Below the pieces are notes generated by a model that did no database searches, had not been told where the DNA came from, and was given only the letters and a program-made list of their open reading frames with translations. A stretch of 64,000 nucleotides of DNA from Cliona cf. orientalis (lineage: Eukaryota; Porifera; Demospongiae; Clionaida; Clionaidae). Position 1 is the first letter of the stretch, and each line of letters starts with the position of its first letter. The position numbers were made by a program, and so were the translations under genes. Where the stretch lies: contig OZ005704.1 in assembly GCA_963930775.1 (NCBI GenBank), forward strand, positions 1,054,001-1,118,000, read 5' to 3'. Positions 49,901 through 62,418 of the stretch are shown here, piece by piece.

Positions 49901-52506
49901 ACGGGACATGGACCTTTGTCAGGTTCAGCTACGAAGACATCCAGTGGGGAGGAGGTACCACCGTCATTGGAGTTACTGCTGGTGATCAGATCAACTTTAT
50001 CACACACCCTGCCTCCCAGAGCACGGCAGTGCTCATGCTATATAATACCACGACCACGTACATGTACAGATTTAACGGTATATATATGCTTAACTTTGGG
50101 TCTAATGTGTTTGGAATTTAGAGTTTGGTTGGTTGTTTTTCAGAAAGTACGACAACCATGTCTCCCACGACAACAATGTTACCCACAACTACTACTCCAA
50201 ATATCAGTGATAGACAAATTCCTCGAAGCTTCTTACCATTTGGTCCTGATCATGGAGACTTGACTGTGCCAGTATTTGATGATGGAAGTACGAATGAAAT
50301 AATCCTAGGAACTGATGTTGTCATTTTTGGGTCCAGGCATAACCGACTCTATGTGAGTGAACATGACATGATGTGAATAATAAATTAGCTATAAAATTTG
50401 ATTTCAGCAGTTTTAATAATATTAATTAATACTTCCATTACTGTACTGGCTTTAAGCGCCATCTGAAACAATCAAATTTGTCATTAATTATAGCTATACT
50501 TTTATTTTTTCAATATGCAGAAGACACACAAATATTATGTGTAACATCATCTGAACTATATTGCAGGTGAACACAAATGGTGTACTATCATTTGGAACAT
50601 CATACACTAGTCTAAGACCTATTGGCTCCAATTTCACTCACCTATCCTCTCCTCCTATCATTGCACCATTTTGGGACGACATTGATATCGTTAGGGGTGG
50701 AACTATCTACTATCGTCAAGACTCCAACTCCACAATAACGGAATTGGTTCAAAAAGCAGTAGCCTCAGAGTATCCTGAAGCAGCGTCCTTCCAACCCTCT
50801 CTGGTATTTGTGGCCACGTGGGACAGAGTAGAACCATGGCGCTCAAGTGATAGGGGTCGTGTGAACACTTTCCAAGTTGTTGTAGCTTCTGACGGGACAA
50901 GGACCTTTGTCAGGTTCAGCTACGGAGATATCCAGTGGGGAGGATTCACCACCCTGATTGGAGTTACTGCTGGTGATCGAGTCAACTTTATCACACACCC
51001 TGCCTCCCAGAGCACAGCAGTGCTCATGCTATATAACACCACGACCACGTACACATACAGAGTTAATGGTATGTATGCTTAGCTGTAGGTCTTATACTGA
51101 GTTTAGACTTTGATTATTTTTGTTCAGAGAGTACGACAACGTTTCCCACAACTACTACCCCACCACCTCCTGAGTGTTCTATCCAGGGAGAAATTCTTTC
51201 TTACTTAAACGAAACATCACATAGAGGGCTCCGCAGCTTTCAGGGAACATTTGAAATCTGCATTAGAGGCTTATATGGAAGTGTATGCGACATTGGATGG
51301 AATCAGTCGGCTGCCCAGACCTTGTGCCGTGACTTATATGGAAGCAAATACAGTAACGATTTTTTTTTAGATGTTGTATGATTCGTAACTCATTACATAA
51401 TTTAATTCTGCAGTTGGTGAGGCTCTCTATGGGTTAGGGTATCCTCTTAGAAGATATGTGGCTCAACATTTCGACTGCTCTGTTTCCATCGATGGACTTG
51501 AAAGTTGTATCTACAACAGCCTTGTTGATACTCAGTGCTCTTCTGGACCACATGTGGCAGGAGTGAGATGCACAGAGAGTAAGAACTTTGTTACTAACAT
51601 ACCATAATACACAATTTAATATGACTTAATCTTAGGAGCTCCCCCTCCAATCGGAGTGCAAGGGATGTGCCCTGTCGTTGTCTGGTACAGTCCAGCAGTG
51701 CAGTCCTGTGAGGACATCCGTGGCTATGATGTGAGACTGTACAATCCCCAATCACCGTGTTTGAACGTCACCAATCGCGTTGGAACAAATGGAACTTTCT
51801 ACATTGTAGATGTAGATAAGCTGAGCAGCCGTGAGGAGACCTACGTTCAGGTATATATCTATTCTTCCATGCTTACTTTAGAACTATAGCTCATAATCCT
51901 TATTGTGTAGGTTCGAGCCATTCACAGCATTGGAGTTGGGGAGTGGAGTGAAGGAACTTCTCTGGGTATGGTAATTAGTGTAGCATCCTTCACGACTGCT
52001 CATATCAGTCTCTTAATTATTGTACTATAATATATTTTTTCATCTAGGTTGCGAGAAACCAGTAACTACAGAAATGCCAATCATAACTACAGAAACGCCT
52101 CCTAGTAAGTAAAAAAGAAACTAGAGAAAGTGCATAGTGGCTAAAGTTGAACACTAATACTGTAATTATTGTAGGAGTATACTTTGAGCTCAATGGAAAG
52201 ACCTACCACAACAACAGTGCTGTCTCCGTGTCTGAGATTGGGGAGGGCACTAGTGCACTCAACTGTAGGACTGACAAGGAGGAGTGTTGTGGAACAGTAC
52301 CAAACCGATTCGGGCAGTTCTATTATCCCAATGGAGTCCAAGTTCCCATTGCTAATCGACTGCAGGGCTTCTATCGCAATAGAGGCAGCCAGCTCATACG
52401 TCTGAACCGGAGAGAGGGCATCACGTCACCCACAGGGACCTACCGATGTGAGATACCCAATGCTGATGATGAGACAGTCAAGATCTACATCACTCTGACT
52501 GAATAA
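46958..52506 (+). CDS. SRCR gene D: secreted SRCR x4, NIDO x2, SRCR, FN3, derived Ig-like C-terminus
   Basis: About 19 exons. Signal peptide 46958-47035 (MGTWQNRLLVLVLIGALVLF). SRCR1-4 use pairs near 47156-47353/47427-47591, 47716-47900/47957-48124, 48189-48382/48450-48609 and 48675-48883/49087-49267. Two NIDO units follow, each with a Thr/Pro linker exon (RQIP.SFLPFG.DHGDL) and a main exon with VNTNGVLSFG and FWDDIDI: 49300-49490/49585-50078 and 50143-50354/50566-51070. Then a Thr/Pro-rich linker with SRCR5 (51127-51352/51413-51580), FN3 (51636-51850, 51911-51966), a linker (52049-52104) and the C-terminal domain (52175-52506). NIDO is an extracellular domain of nidogen, mucin-4 and alpha-tectorin. 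No Ig domain of the A-C type is present before FN3, and there is no membrane anchor. The stop overlaps AATAAA (52502-52507). Confidence 0.85.
48924..48944 (+). repeat. Poly-G tract (21 G) in gene D intron between SRCR4 halves
   Basis: An unbroken run of 21 G on the coding strand about 40 nt after the 5' splice site. Genes E and F have longer runs at the same place. It could form a G-quadruplex in DNA or pre-mRNA. Confidence 0.95.
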
Positions 52507-53477
52507 ATAACTAGTCACAAAATCTGTGACTGATGGTAGTAACTATCTAGATGCTAGTAACTTGTTCGGATAGTACAATGTACTCTGATAGGATACATAC
52601 CAATTGAAAGTTTAATATTAAAATTGAACTGCAACAAAAAAAATAAATTTAATGGAGGAAGAGGGAGGGTTAACTTAGATGCATGGGAGTGCATACCCTG
52701 GCCCTAGAATCCAGACTGCTATCAATAGACAGTGACATAATATTATAGCTATCTATAGAGGTTATATACCTAAAAATAACATGCAGGTCCAGGCAGGCCC
52801 TGGGTGGGAATGCTGAGAATGTGTGGCAAATCAGGCTCATCCCGATCCCACGTGTAATGGGGGAAGGTCTGTACGAAATGCATAATATTATATGCATGCA
52901 GGCACAAACACCTCCACACGTACACGTGCAGGCTACACCACAAGTACAGAGCTCTGCTGATTTAGCTGATTATATCTACTATCTGACCATGACAATGTAC
53001 CTAAACCCTAATCTGCATGAGGTCACAGTGGAACACACTGGCCTTATAAGGCGTCACCTGCACCATTGTCTTTGAAACACGTCCACACTTGCAGGTTACA
53101 CCACAAATACAGAGGTCTGCTGATTTAGCTGATTATTATAGCTATTATTATACTATCTGACCATATGATAATGTACCTAAACCCTAATCTGCATGAGATC
53201 ACAGTGGAACAGTGCCCATGGCCCACTCACTGGCCTTATCAGGCGTCACCATTGTCTTTGGCGAACAACTAGCTATAATAACTTCAACCCAACTAGTGGG
53301 TCACTCTGGCCACAGTGACCTAAGCAGGTGTGTGTATGACATCATGGGAAACTAATGAAAATTAATATCCTGTGGCTGGCCACGGATTCATATAAATAGC
53401 AGAATATCAGATTCTGTAGTAGAGCTAGCTGGATAAGTAGCTAGCTAGTCACTGTTTGTGAAGTCAATCATTTTGAG
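52507..53477 (+). promoter_or_regulatory. Gene D-E spacer with gene E promoter
   Basis: The spacer is nearly the same as that between E and F. It holds two partial copies of the upstream block (gacaatgtacctaaacccta appears at about 52988 and 53169), then gacatcatgggaaactaatg and the TATA box tataaat (53391-53397), 87 bp before the ATG. No coding frame is supported. Confidence 0.7.
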
Positions 53478-56400
53478 ATGGGGACCTGGCAAAACAGGCT
53501 GCTGGTACTCGTGCTTATTGGAGCATTGGTTCTCTTTGATAACACTGAGCAGCAAGGTAATTTAAGTGATTTTTAGCCCAGTATTATTGTACCATGCAAA
53601 GAGGGTACCGTCATTTTTTTTAGCTCTCTTAATGGTAATTATGCTATGAGAGGATCAACATGCTATTATAGATTTCTGCCAAAAATTAGGTGCTGGTGAA
53701 TGTTTTCAAGAAGGATCAATCAACTTTTTCAGTTTCAACTATACCAATGTTGGTTCACTTCTTATTGTGGAGGGCAGAGTTGAGGTATGCAACAGTAATG
53801 GAGGGTATGAAAGTGTATGTGACATCGGCTGGGATACAGTAGAGGCTCACCTCGTCTGCAGTTACTTTTTCATCGATTATGGTAAGCTTAATTATTATAA
53901 TATTATAAATTGTACAGAAATCCATCCATTATGAATGTACTATAGTACCTGAGGCACTTGCTGGCTTGGGTTTCCCAAGTAGGCGGTACTCATCGCGAAC
54001 CTACAACTGCTCTGAAAATGATTTTAGCTTAAGAGGTTGCAACTACAGCTCCTCCATTGATCCAGAGTGCAACAATGGACCACATGTGGCTGGAGTCCGA
54101 TGCACAGAGGGTAAGAGGCGAAGCAAAATAAAATAAAACACCATGGCAGTGTCTATATATAGCTAGCTTTTGACGTAATTATTGTTCAATAGAAAAGGTA
54201 TACCTAGAATGGTATAACTTGTGCAGTGTGCCGTGATGGTGAAATGAACCTGGATAATTTGACATCCACGTTTGAGGGTGACCTGAATACATACTCGGGG
54301 AGGGTGGAGATCTGTGTCAACAGAACCTTCCATTCAGTCTGTGATGTTGGCTGGGACAGTCGTGATGCCCAAGTGGCTTGCAATAATCATTTCCCTGGAA
54401 GAAATTTTAGTAAGTTTACGATCACTCTTGGCTTGCTATTATTATGATAAGTCATGCAATTTTAGTTGCTGAGGTGCATCCTAGCTTTCCACTTCCTCCG
54501 GGAACGTGTTACGTGGAGGATTTCATGTGCAATGGAACAGAATCCTCTCTCAGCCAGTGCAGCTACAGCCCTCCCACCAGTCCAGAGTGTCATATGGGAA
54601 ACCACTCAGCTGCAGTGGTTTGTCGAGAAGGTATAACAGCAGGATACTGGATAGTTCCACCCTCTTCAAGTTATCAACTGCATATTTTAATATCTAGTGT
54701 GTACTGAGGGAATGCTGGAGTTTGTCAACTCTACCACAAGATTTAATGATGGTCTGAGATCCTTCAGTGCAGTGGTCCAAGTGTGTATCAACGGGCAATA
54801 TGGCTATATCTGTGCTGATAACTGGGACAACAGAGAAGCAGATGTGGTTTGCAGAAGTTATGCTAGAGTTTTTCAGTACCCATACTATGGTATGTTGTGA
54901 CCTTATGAATAATTATAATTATGTCTCTTAGCTACATGCATTTGTTATCTCACAGTGAACACAGCTTTGACATCATCTGTGATTCCTACTAATGCTCCAA
55001 TCTATCGCTACTCTATGTGCAATGGAACGGAAAGTCGTTTTGGCAGCTGTCAGCTTCCCAGATCTGATTCCAATTCAGCCACTTGTCCATCAATTGGCAC
55101 AGTGAACTGCACTGAAGGTATGCATTTATTATTGAATAGTACACGTACTTTAACTCATTTTCTTTCTTTTGTATAGTTATCTCTCAGTGTTTCAGTGAAG
55201 GACGTTTTAGACTGATAAACACTACGTCACGTTCCTCTTTTGATGGCTCCATCACCATCGCAGGAAGGATTGAATTGTGTGCTAACTCCACCTATATCTC
55301 ACTGTGCGATTACTACTGGAATCCAGTCGATGCCCAAGTCTACTGTCGATACTTTCTCTCTGCCGCTTTTGGTGTACCAGCAATGGCAACTATCAGTAAG
55401 GAACAGTCCATGTACGAAAATTGCCTATTTGGGGGGGGGGGGGGGGGGGGGGGGGGGAGCTTTACCAATGGCATAGAGGGGCGCATTAATATTATTGAGG
55501 GTATAGCTTAATATTCTTGCTAAGGTGCCATTGTGCACAATGACTAGCTAATAATATTATATGTCCACTACAAACACGATTTATATTTGCCCAGCCGCTC
55601 AACCAATCCCTGGTTCTCAGTATGGCTACAGCAGAGCCGGCATTGCCCCATATAATGTGATATGTAATGGCTCTGAGAGCAGGCTTGAAGACTGTCGCCA
55701 ATCTACTGCCTCCTCTTTGTTCTGTGATGACCCTACCACAAGTGCTGCTGGAGTATTATGCTCTTATAGTGCTTGTAAGTCTGATATAATTTACCAAGAT
55801 AGATAACATGCAGGTATTACCATGAATTGCTTCCCTTATCCTCCCATCATCATCGGAATCCAGCTGCTCCTACACTTCCACCGTCGACAACGCCCACAGT
55901 TGGTGATAGACAGATTCCTCAAAGCTTTTTACCATTTGGTCCTGATCATGGAGACTTGACTGCTCCAGTTGATGATGATGGAAGTACGGATGAAATAATC
56001 CTAGGAACTGATGTCGTCATTTTTGGGTCCAGGCATAACCGACTCTATGTGAGTAAACATGACATGATGTGAAATGTATTATTATTTAATTTCAGCAGCT
56101 ATAATATTAATATTATGCATAACACATCTGCCTATGCAGGTGAACACAAATGGTGTGCTTTCATTTGGAAGATCATACACTACCGCTTTTATCACTAATT
56201 TCACTTTCCTATCCTCTCCTCCTATCATTGCGCCATTTTGGGACGACATTGATATCCGTGATGGTGGAACTATCTACTATCGCCAAGACTCCAACTCCAC
56301 AATAACGGAATTGGTTCAGCAAGCAGTAGCCTCAGAGTATCCTGAAGCAGCATCTTTCCGACCCTCTCTGGTATTTGTGGCCACGTGGGACAGAGTAGAA

Positions 56401-59400
56401 CGATTTGGCTTCAGTGATAGGGGTCGTGTGAACACTTTCCAAGTTGTTATAGCTTCTGATGGGACATGGACCTTTGTCAGATTCAGCTACGGAGACATCC
56501 AGTGGGGAGGAAACACCACCGTCATTGGAGTCACTGCTGGTGATCAGGTCAACTTTATCACACACCCTGCCTCCCGGAGCTCGGCAGTGCTCATGCTATA
56601 TAACACCACGACCACGTACATGTACAGATTTAATGGTATGTATGCTTAGCTTTGGATCTAGTGTGTTTGGAGGGGGGTGGGGATTCACAGGCACCTTGAG
56701 AACTACCTTAGATTCACCCATGAGACTATGCAGCAGATCAGGCTCAACCCTAATGGGAAGACCTGAGCTGGGTATAATTATTATGCAGGCACAAACACGT
56801 CTGTGCATGCATGCACTTGCAGGCTCGAATCATTCCCTTCCACACCACAAAAGCAGAGCTCTGCTGATTTAGCTGATTAGCTATTATTGTACTATCTAAA
56901 TTATAATCTGAGGTCACTCACTGACAGGCGTCACCATTGTCTTTGGCAAATAAGTTGCTAACAATCACTCTGGCCCGCCATGGCTCCAGGTGCCATGCCA
57001 CTTCATGCGCATGACATCATGGGAACTAATGAAACACACTGTGGCTGGCCACGGATTCATATAAATAGCAGAACATCAGATTCTGCAGTAGAGCTAGCTA
57101 AAATTAATAGCTAATTGCTGTTTGTGAAGTCAATCATTTTGAGATGGAGTCACAAAACATGCAGGCTGCTGGTAGCTACTCTTGCTTATTGGAGCATTGG
57201 TTCTATTTTGATAACACAATTTAAGCATTAGGTTATGCATGCAAGAGGGTGCCATCGTTGCAAACATCTTCAGCATTGGATCTTAATGGTAATGATGTCT
57301 TGGGGGTCACTGCCTCTATTTTAATTACGTCTTCAGGGGGGAATTTACTCGATTATTTGTCCTCAGGCGAATTGAAAAAGTGTTCCTCAACAGACGGTGC
57401 GACCAATCAGATTGCATCTTAGGTTTGCGGTGGCATATCCGATTGTGAACGGAAAATAAACACGCATGCGCAACAGTATCTCGCCCATTCACAGTCGGAT
57501 ATGCCACCGCAAACTATGTAATGCCATAAAGATGCAATCTGATTGGTCGCGCCTCATACCAGGTGCTGGGACAACTCAATGTATAGTACTGTACCAGACT
57601 CTCTCCCTCCCCCTCCCGAGGTGTAAGAGTCTGGCTGTGCGAGACTAACATCTACACTGGTACATACTATATCTACATGGTATCACTCTAGCTAGGGTGA
57701 AAGTTGTATGACCTGTCAGTTGACTCCTAACAAGGCAAACGTTATTATTGTTTCATTATTCATGAGTGTGGCATACTCTGAGATGAGCTGATACTATCAT
57801 AAAAATATTACTATAATTTAATCTATAATATCTATGGTGGAACCAAATCACAATTTTAAGGTAGTTAATGCAACACAATTTAGGATTACGCAATGTGTGC
57901 ATGTGGGGTATATGCTCTACAGAGCTCTAGTTCTGTGACGATCCTACCACCAATGCTGCTGGAATATTATTTTCTTATAATAGTTGTAAGTCTGACTACC
58001 AAGATAAATATAGCTACATGTACCTATATTACCAACACCATCACTATGAGTTGCTTCCATTATCCTCCCATCATGAATCCAGCAGGTTCTACTACACTTC
58101 CACCAACACCTACGATGCCCACAATCCCTACGCCTACAGCGCCTCCATTCAACTGTACAGAGTTTGAGCTACAACTTGGGAATGCGGTGCACTCCGTAAC
58201 GAATAATCTTACAACAGGAACTAGTCGTTTCTCTCTCAGTGGCTCCGTTGAGATATGTTTAGGAGGTTCATTCTTTTCCGTTTGTGACGTGGGCTGGGGG
58301 CAAGAGGAAGCTCAAGTCGCCTGTAATGCTCTTAATTATCGTTACCGTAAGTTAATTTCAGATTCAAATTGTGCAAAGAGGTCTACCATCCTGGCTCAGA
58401 TGCCTGTATAGTAGCTGATTGTATTAAGGTATGCATATGCATGTGTGAACACAAGGATTCGATCCTGAGCTGGGATGGATCAAAGATTGATCGTTGACGC
58501 TTAACTTTGTAATAAATAATTTCAGAGGCAGCTCCACTCATCGGATTGAATACCACTCGTCAAGTGATTGCTGAGAATATAATGTGTCATGGGAATGAGA
58601 CCAGTGCTCGCCAGTGTAACTTCACCGCTCCACCAGTGAGTCCCAGGTGCTATGCTAGTTCTAGTGCAGCAGGAGTTGAGTGCATCCAATTGCAAGGTAT
58701 GAACTAACGTACGCAAAGCAGAGAGTAATTAAAACAAATAATGACTTTGATTTTGGTAGCAGTAGTACCCTGTTAAACACAACTTGAATACTGTGGTGCA
58801 GTAGCCAATACTTAATCACTGTAATAGTATAATAGATACCTCCGGTGGAGTAGCTATGTACTTGTAATGTGTATCTTATATTTTCCCAATTCAGTTCTGC
58901 CTCCCACTGTGACTATTACAACAAACGGTACTCAAAATGCTGGTGAACGTTTTGAAGCCAACTGCTTTGCAGAGTTGCCCTCGTCAGATCTGGCTCCATA
59001 TACAGCTGTTGACTACCTCGATGGTGCCGTTAACAACATCTCTGAACGCCTTGAAGAAACCCCGGATGCAAGAGTCCAACTACTTCCTACTCGACAGTAC
59101 AACGCGACACACTTGGTTCGCACTATCATCTTAGATCCTCTAGGCCGTGATCACCAAGGAGCCTACTTCTGTGTGGCCAATATATCTGTTCCACATGCAG
59201 CTCCATCTGCTGCAGCACTGCGAGTAGTTCTGGAAGTTTTTCGTAAGAGGTCTTCTGATGTATGCATAAGTATTACTTATGAACATGGTGATTTGAAGTC
59301 TATAGCTTGTGCATAATTATTTTTTCTCTGCAGCAAATGGCACTGGAGGTGATACACGGATCCCTCGAAGCTTCTTATCATTTGGTCCTGACCATGGAGA

Positions 59401-61572
59401 CTTGACTGCTCCAGTGAATGATGATGGAAATACTGATGAAATAATCCTAGAAACTGATGTTATCATTTTTGGGTCCAGGCATAACCGTCTTTATGTGAGT
59501 GAACATGACATGATGTGAAATATATACTTGATTTCAGCAGCTATAATATTAATATTATGTATAATATCATCCAGGTGAACACAAATGGTATGCTATCATT
59601 TGGAATATCATACACTACCCCCCTTGGCACTGGCTTCAATTTACTGCCCTCTCCTCCTATTATTGCGCCATTTTGGGATGATATTGATATCACTAGGGGT
59701 GGAACTATCTACTATCGCCAAGACTCCAACTCCACAATAACGGAATTGGTTCAGCAAGCAGTAGCCTCAGAGTATCCTGAAGCAGCATCCTTCCAACCCT
59801 CTCTGGTATTTGTGGCCACGTGGGACAGAGTAGAAGCATATCGCTCAAGCGATAGGGGTTTTGTGAACACTTTCCAAGTTATTGTAGCTTCTGATGGGAC
59901 GTGGACCTTCGTCAGGTTCAGCTACGGAGATATCCAGTGGGGAGGACACACCACCCTCATTGGAGTGAGTGCTGGTGATCGAATCAACTTTGTCACACAC
60001 CCTGCCTCCAAAACCTCATCCGTGCTCTTGCTATATAATACCACGACCACGTACATGTACAGAGTTAATGGTATGTATGCTAGCTGTAGGTCTATATTTT
60101 AGAATTTAGAGTTTGATTGTTTTTATTCAGAGAGTACGACAACAATGTTTCCCACAACTACTACTCCACCACCTCCTGAGTGTTCTATCCAGGGAGAAAT
60201 TCTCCCTTACTTAAATGAAACATCACATAGAGGGCTCCGCAGCTTTCAGGGAACATTTGAAATCTGCATTGGAGGCTTATATGGAAGTGTGTGTGACATT
60301 GGATGGAATCAGTCGGCTGCCCAGACCTTGTGCCGCGACTTATATGGAAGCGAATACAGTATATAAGATTTTAATAATATTATTGTATGACTTGTGACTC
60401 ACTAGCTAATTTATGTTATTGTATGGCTCATGACTCACTAATATTTTTTTAATTCTGTAGTTGGTGAGCCAATCTATGGGTTAGGGTATCCCCTTAGAAG
60501 ATATGTGGCTCAACGTTTCGACTGCTCTGCATCCATCGATAGACTTGAAAGTTGCAACTACAACAGCCTTGTTGACACTCAGTGCTCTTTTGGACCACAT
60601 GTGGCAGGAGTGAGATGCACAGAGAGTAAGAATTTTGTTACTAACATAATATATTATGATAATACATAATTTATGGTAAGTAAAAAGTATGATTTATATG
60701 TAATCTTATATAGGAGCTCCTCCTCCCATCGGAGTGCAAGGGATGTGCTCTGTCGTTGTCTGGTACAGTCCAGCAGCTCAGTCCTGTGAGAATATCCGCG
60801 GCTATGAAGTGAGACTGTACAACCCCCAATCACCACGTTTGAACGTCACCAATCACGTTGGAGCAAACGGAACATTCTACATTGTAGATGTAGATAAGCT
60901 GGTCAGTCGTGAGGAGACATATGTTCAGGTATATATATATCTATTCTTCTATGTTTACTAGCTCATAATTCTTATTGTATAGGTTCGAGCCATTCACAGC
61001 ATTGGAGTTGGGGAGTGGAGTGAAGGAACTTCTCTGGGTATGGCAATTAGTGTAGCATCCTTCACGACTGCTGTCATGTCAGCCTCTTATTGTACTATAA
61101 TACTTTTCGTCTAGGTTGCGAGAAACCAGTAACTACAGAAATGCCAATCATAACTACAGAAACGCCTCCTAGTAAGTAAAAAAAAACTAGAGAAAGCGCA
61201 TAGTGGCTAAAGTTGAACACTAATACTGTAATTATTGTAGGAGTATACTTTGAGCTCAATGGCAAGACCTACCACAACAACAGTGCTGTCTCTGTGTCTG
61301 AGATTGGGGAGGGTACTAGTGCACTCTACTGTAGGACTGACAAGGAGGAGTGTTGTGGAACAGTACCAAACCGATTTGGGCAGTTCTATTATCCCAATGG
61401 AGTACAAGTTCCCATTAATGCTCGAGGACAGGGCTTCTATCGCAATAGAGGCAGCCAGATCATACGTCTGAACCGGAGAGAGGGCATCACGTCACCCACA
61501 GGGACCTACCGATGTGAGATACCCAATGCTGATGACGAGACAGTCAAGATCTACATCACTCTGACTGAATAA
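53478..61572 (+). CDS. SRCR gene E: SRCR x4, NIDO, SRCR, Ig, NIDO, SRCR, FN3, derived Ig-like C-terminus (possibly chimeric)
   Basis: Signal peptide 53478-53557. SRCR1-4 pairs near 53690-53881/53945-54109, 54227-54410/54467-54632, 54698-54893/54957-55119 and 55178-55396/55595-55775. First NIDO: 55864-56049 and 56140-56636. A 1.4-kb stretch with dead promoter and exon remnants follows. Then come a Thr/Pro linker with SRCR (58084-58348/58526-58699), Ig (58895-59247, with HQGAYFCVAN), second NIDO (59334-59494, 59575-60072), SRCR (60131-60359/60462-60628), FN3 (60714-60928, 60983-61036), linker (61115-61171) and C-terminal domain (61241-61572). All used junctions keep phase 1, so a single spliced product across the 56.6-58.1 kb stretch is possible. 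Equally, two transcription units could exist, one without a normal end and one without a signal peptide. The stop overlaps AATAAA (61568-61573). Confidence 0.75.
55431..55457 (+). repeat. Poly-G tract (27 G) in gene E intron between SRCR4 halves
   Basis: The run sits at the position homologous to the gene D tract, flanked by the same intron words (gtacgaaaa before, tggcatagaggg after). Confidence 0.95.
57058..57225 (+). pseudogene. Dead promoter and signal-peptide exon inside gene E
   Basis: The D-type promoter block reappears (gacatcatgggaactaatga at about 57012, ggccacggattcatataaat at 57047) with a TATA box and an ATG at 57144-57146. The exon then has a frame-shifting insertion (ctggtagctactcttgc where the intact genes have ctggtactcgtgc), reaches a stop after about 26 codons and lacks the splice donor. 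It is the relic of the first exon of a former gene. Confidence 0.8.
57396..57556. repeat. Inverted repeat (foldback) inside gene E intron
   Basis: The left arm from about 57396 (ggtgcgaccaatcagattgc, then tttgcggtggcatatccga) is mirrored by 57490-57556 (tcggatatgccaccgcaaac, then gcaatctgattggtcgcgcc). There is a small insertion in the right arm and a 40-nt loop with a gcatgcgcaa motif. Arms are about 55 nt. Probably a MITE-like insertion that happens to carry CCAAT-type words. Confidence 0.75.
57922..57995 (+). pseudogene. Fragment of an SRCR second-half exon in gene E
   Basis: About 70 nt match the end of the SRCR4 second exon and its donor (tgtgacgatcctaccaccaa, then gctgctgga, ending ttgtaagtctga), as at 49215-49276. 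The last conserved cysteine codon is changed (ttatgc to ttattt) and the upstream part of the exon is absent, so it cannot encode a full half-domain. Confidence 0.75.
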
Positions 61573-62418
61573 ATAACTAGTCACAAAATCTGTGACTGAC
61601 GGTAGTAACTGTCTAGATTATAGCTGCTAGCAACTTGTTGATAGTACAATGTACTCTGATAAGATACAGACCAATTAAAAGATTAATATTAAAATTGAAC
61701 TGCAACAAAAAAAAATATTAACGTGTTTGATCATATTAACATCATTAACACTCTGATTGGCAATAATTATTGTATACAAGTATTAATGGAGGAGGGGGAG
61801 GGTTAACTTAATTAGATGCTTGGGAGTGCATACCCTGGCCCTAGAATCCAGACTGCTATCAATAGCCAGTGACATAATATTATTATAGCTATCTATAGCT
61901 TTTACACCTAAAAATAACATGCAGGTCCAGGCAGGCCCTGGTGGGTGGGAATGCTGAGATTGTGTGGCAAGTCAGGCTCATTCCACGTGTAATGGGGGAA
62001 GGCCTTATACAAAAAGCATGCAGGCACAAACATGTCCACTTGTAGGCTACACCACAAATGCAGAGCTCTGCTGATTTAGCTGATTATAGCTATTATTATA
62101 CTATCTGACCATATGACAATGTACCTAAACCCTAATCTGAGGTCACAGTGGAACAGTGCCTACTCACGTCACTGGCCTTATCAGGCGTCACCATTGTCTT
62201 TGGCAAACAACTAGCTATAATAACTTCAACTCAACTAGTGGGTCACTCTGGCCACAGTGACCTAAGCAGGTGTGTGTATGACATCATGGGAAACTAATGA
62301 AAATTAATATCCTGTGGCTGGCCACGGATTCATATAAATAGCAGAATATCAGATTCTGAGTAGAGCTAGCTGGATAAGTAGCTAGCTTGTCACTGTTTGT
62401 GAAATCTATCATTTTGAG
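61573..62418 (+). promoter_or_regulatory. Gene E-F spacer with gene F promoter
   Basis: Third copy of the D-type spacer: 3' flank words shared with gene D (actagtcacaaaatctgtga), the aaccctaatctgaggtcac block, gacatcatgggaaactaatg and TATA box tataaat (62333-62339), 86 bp before the ATG. No coding frame is supported. Confidence 0.7.
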
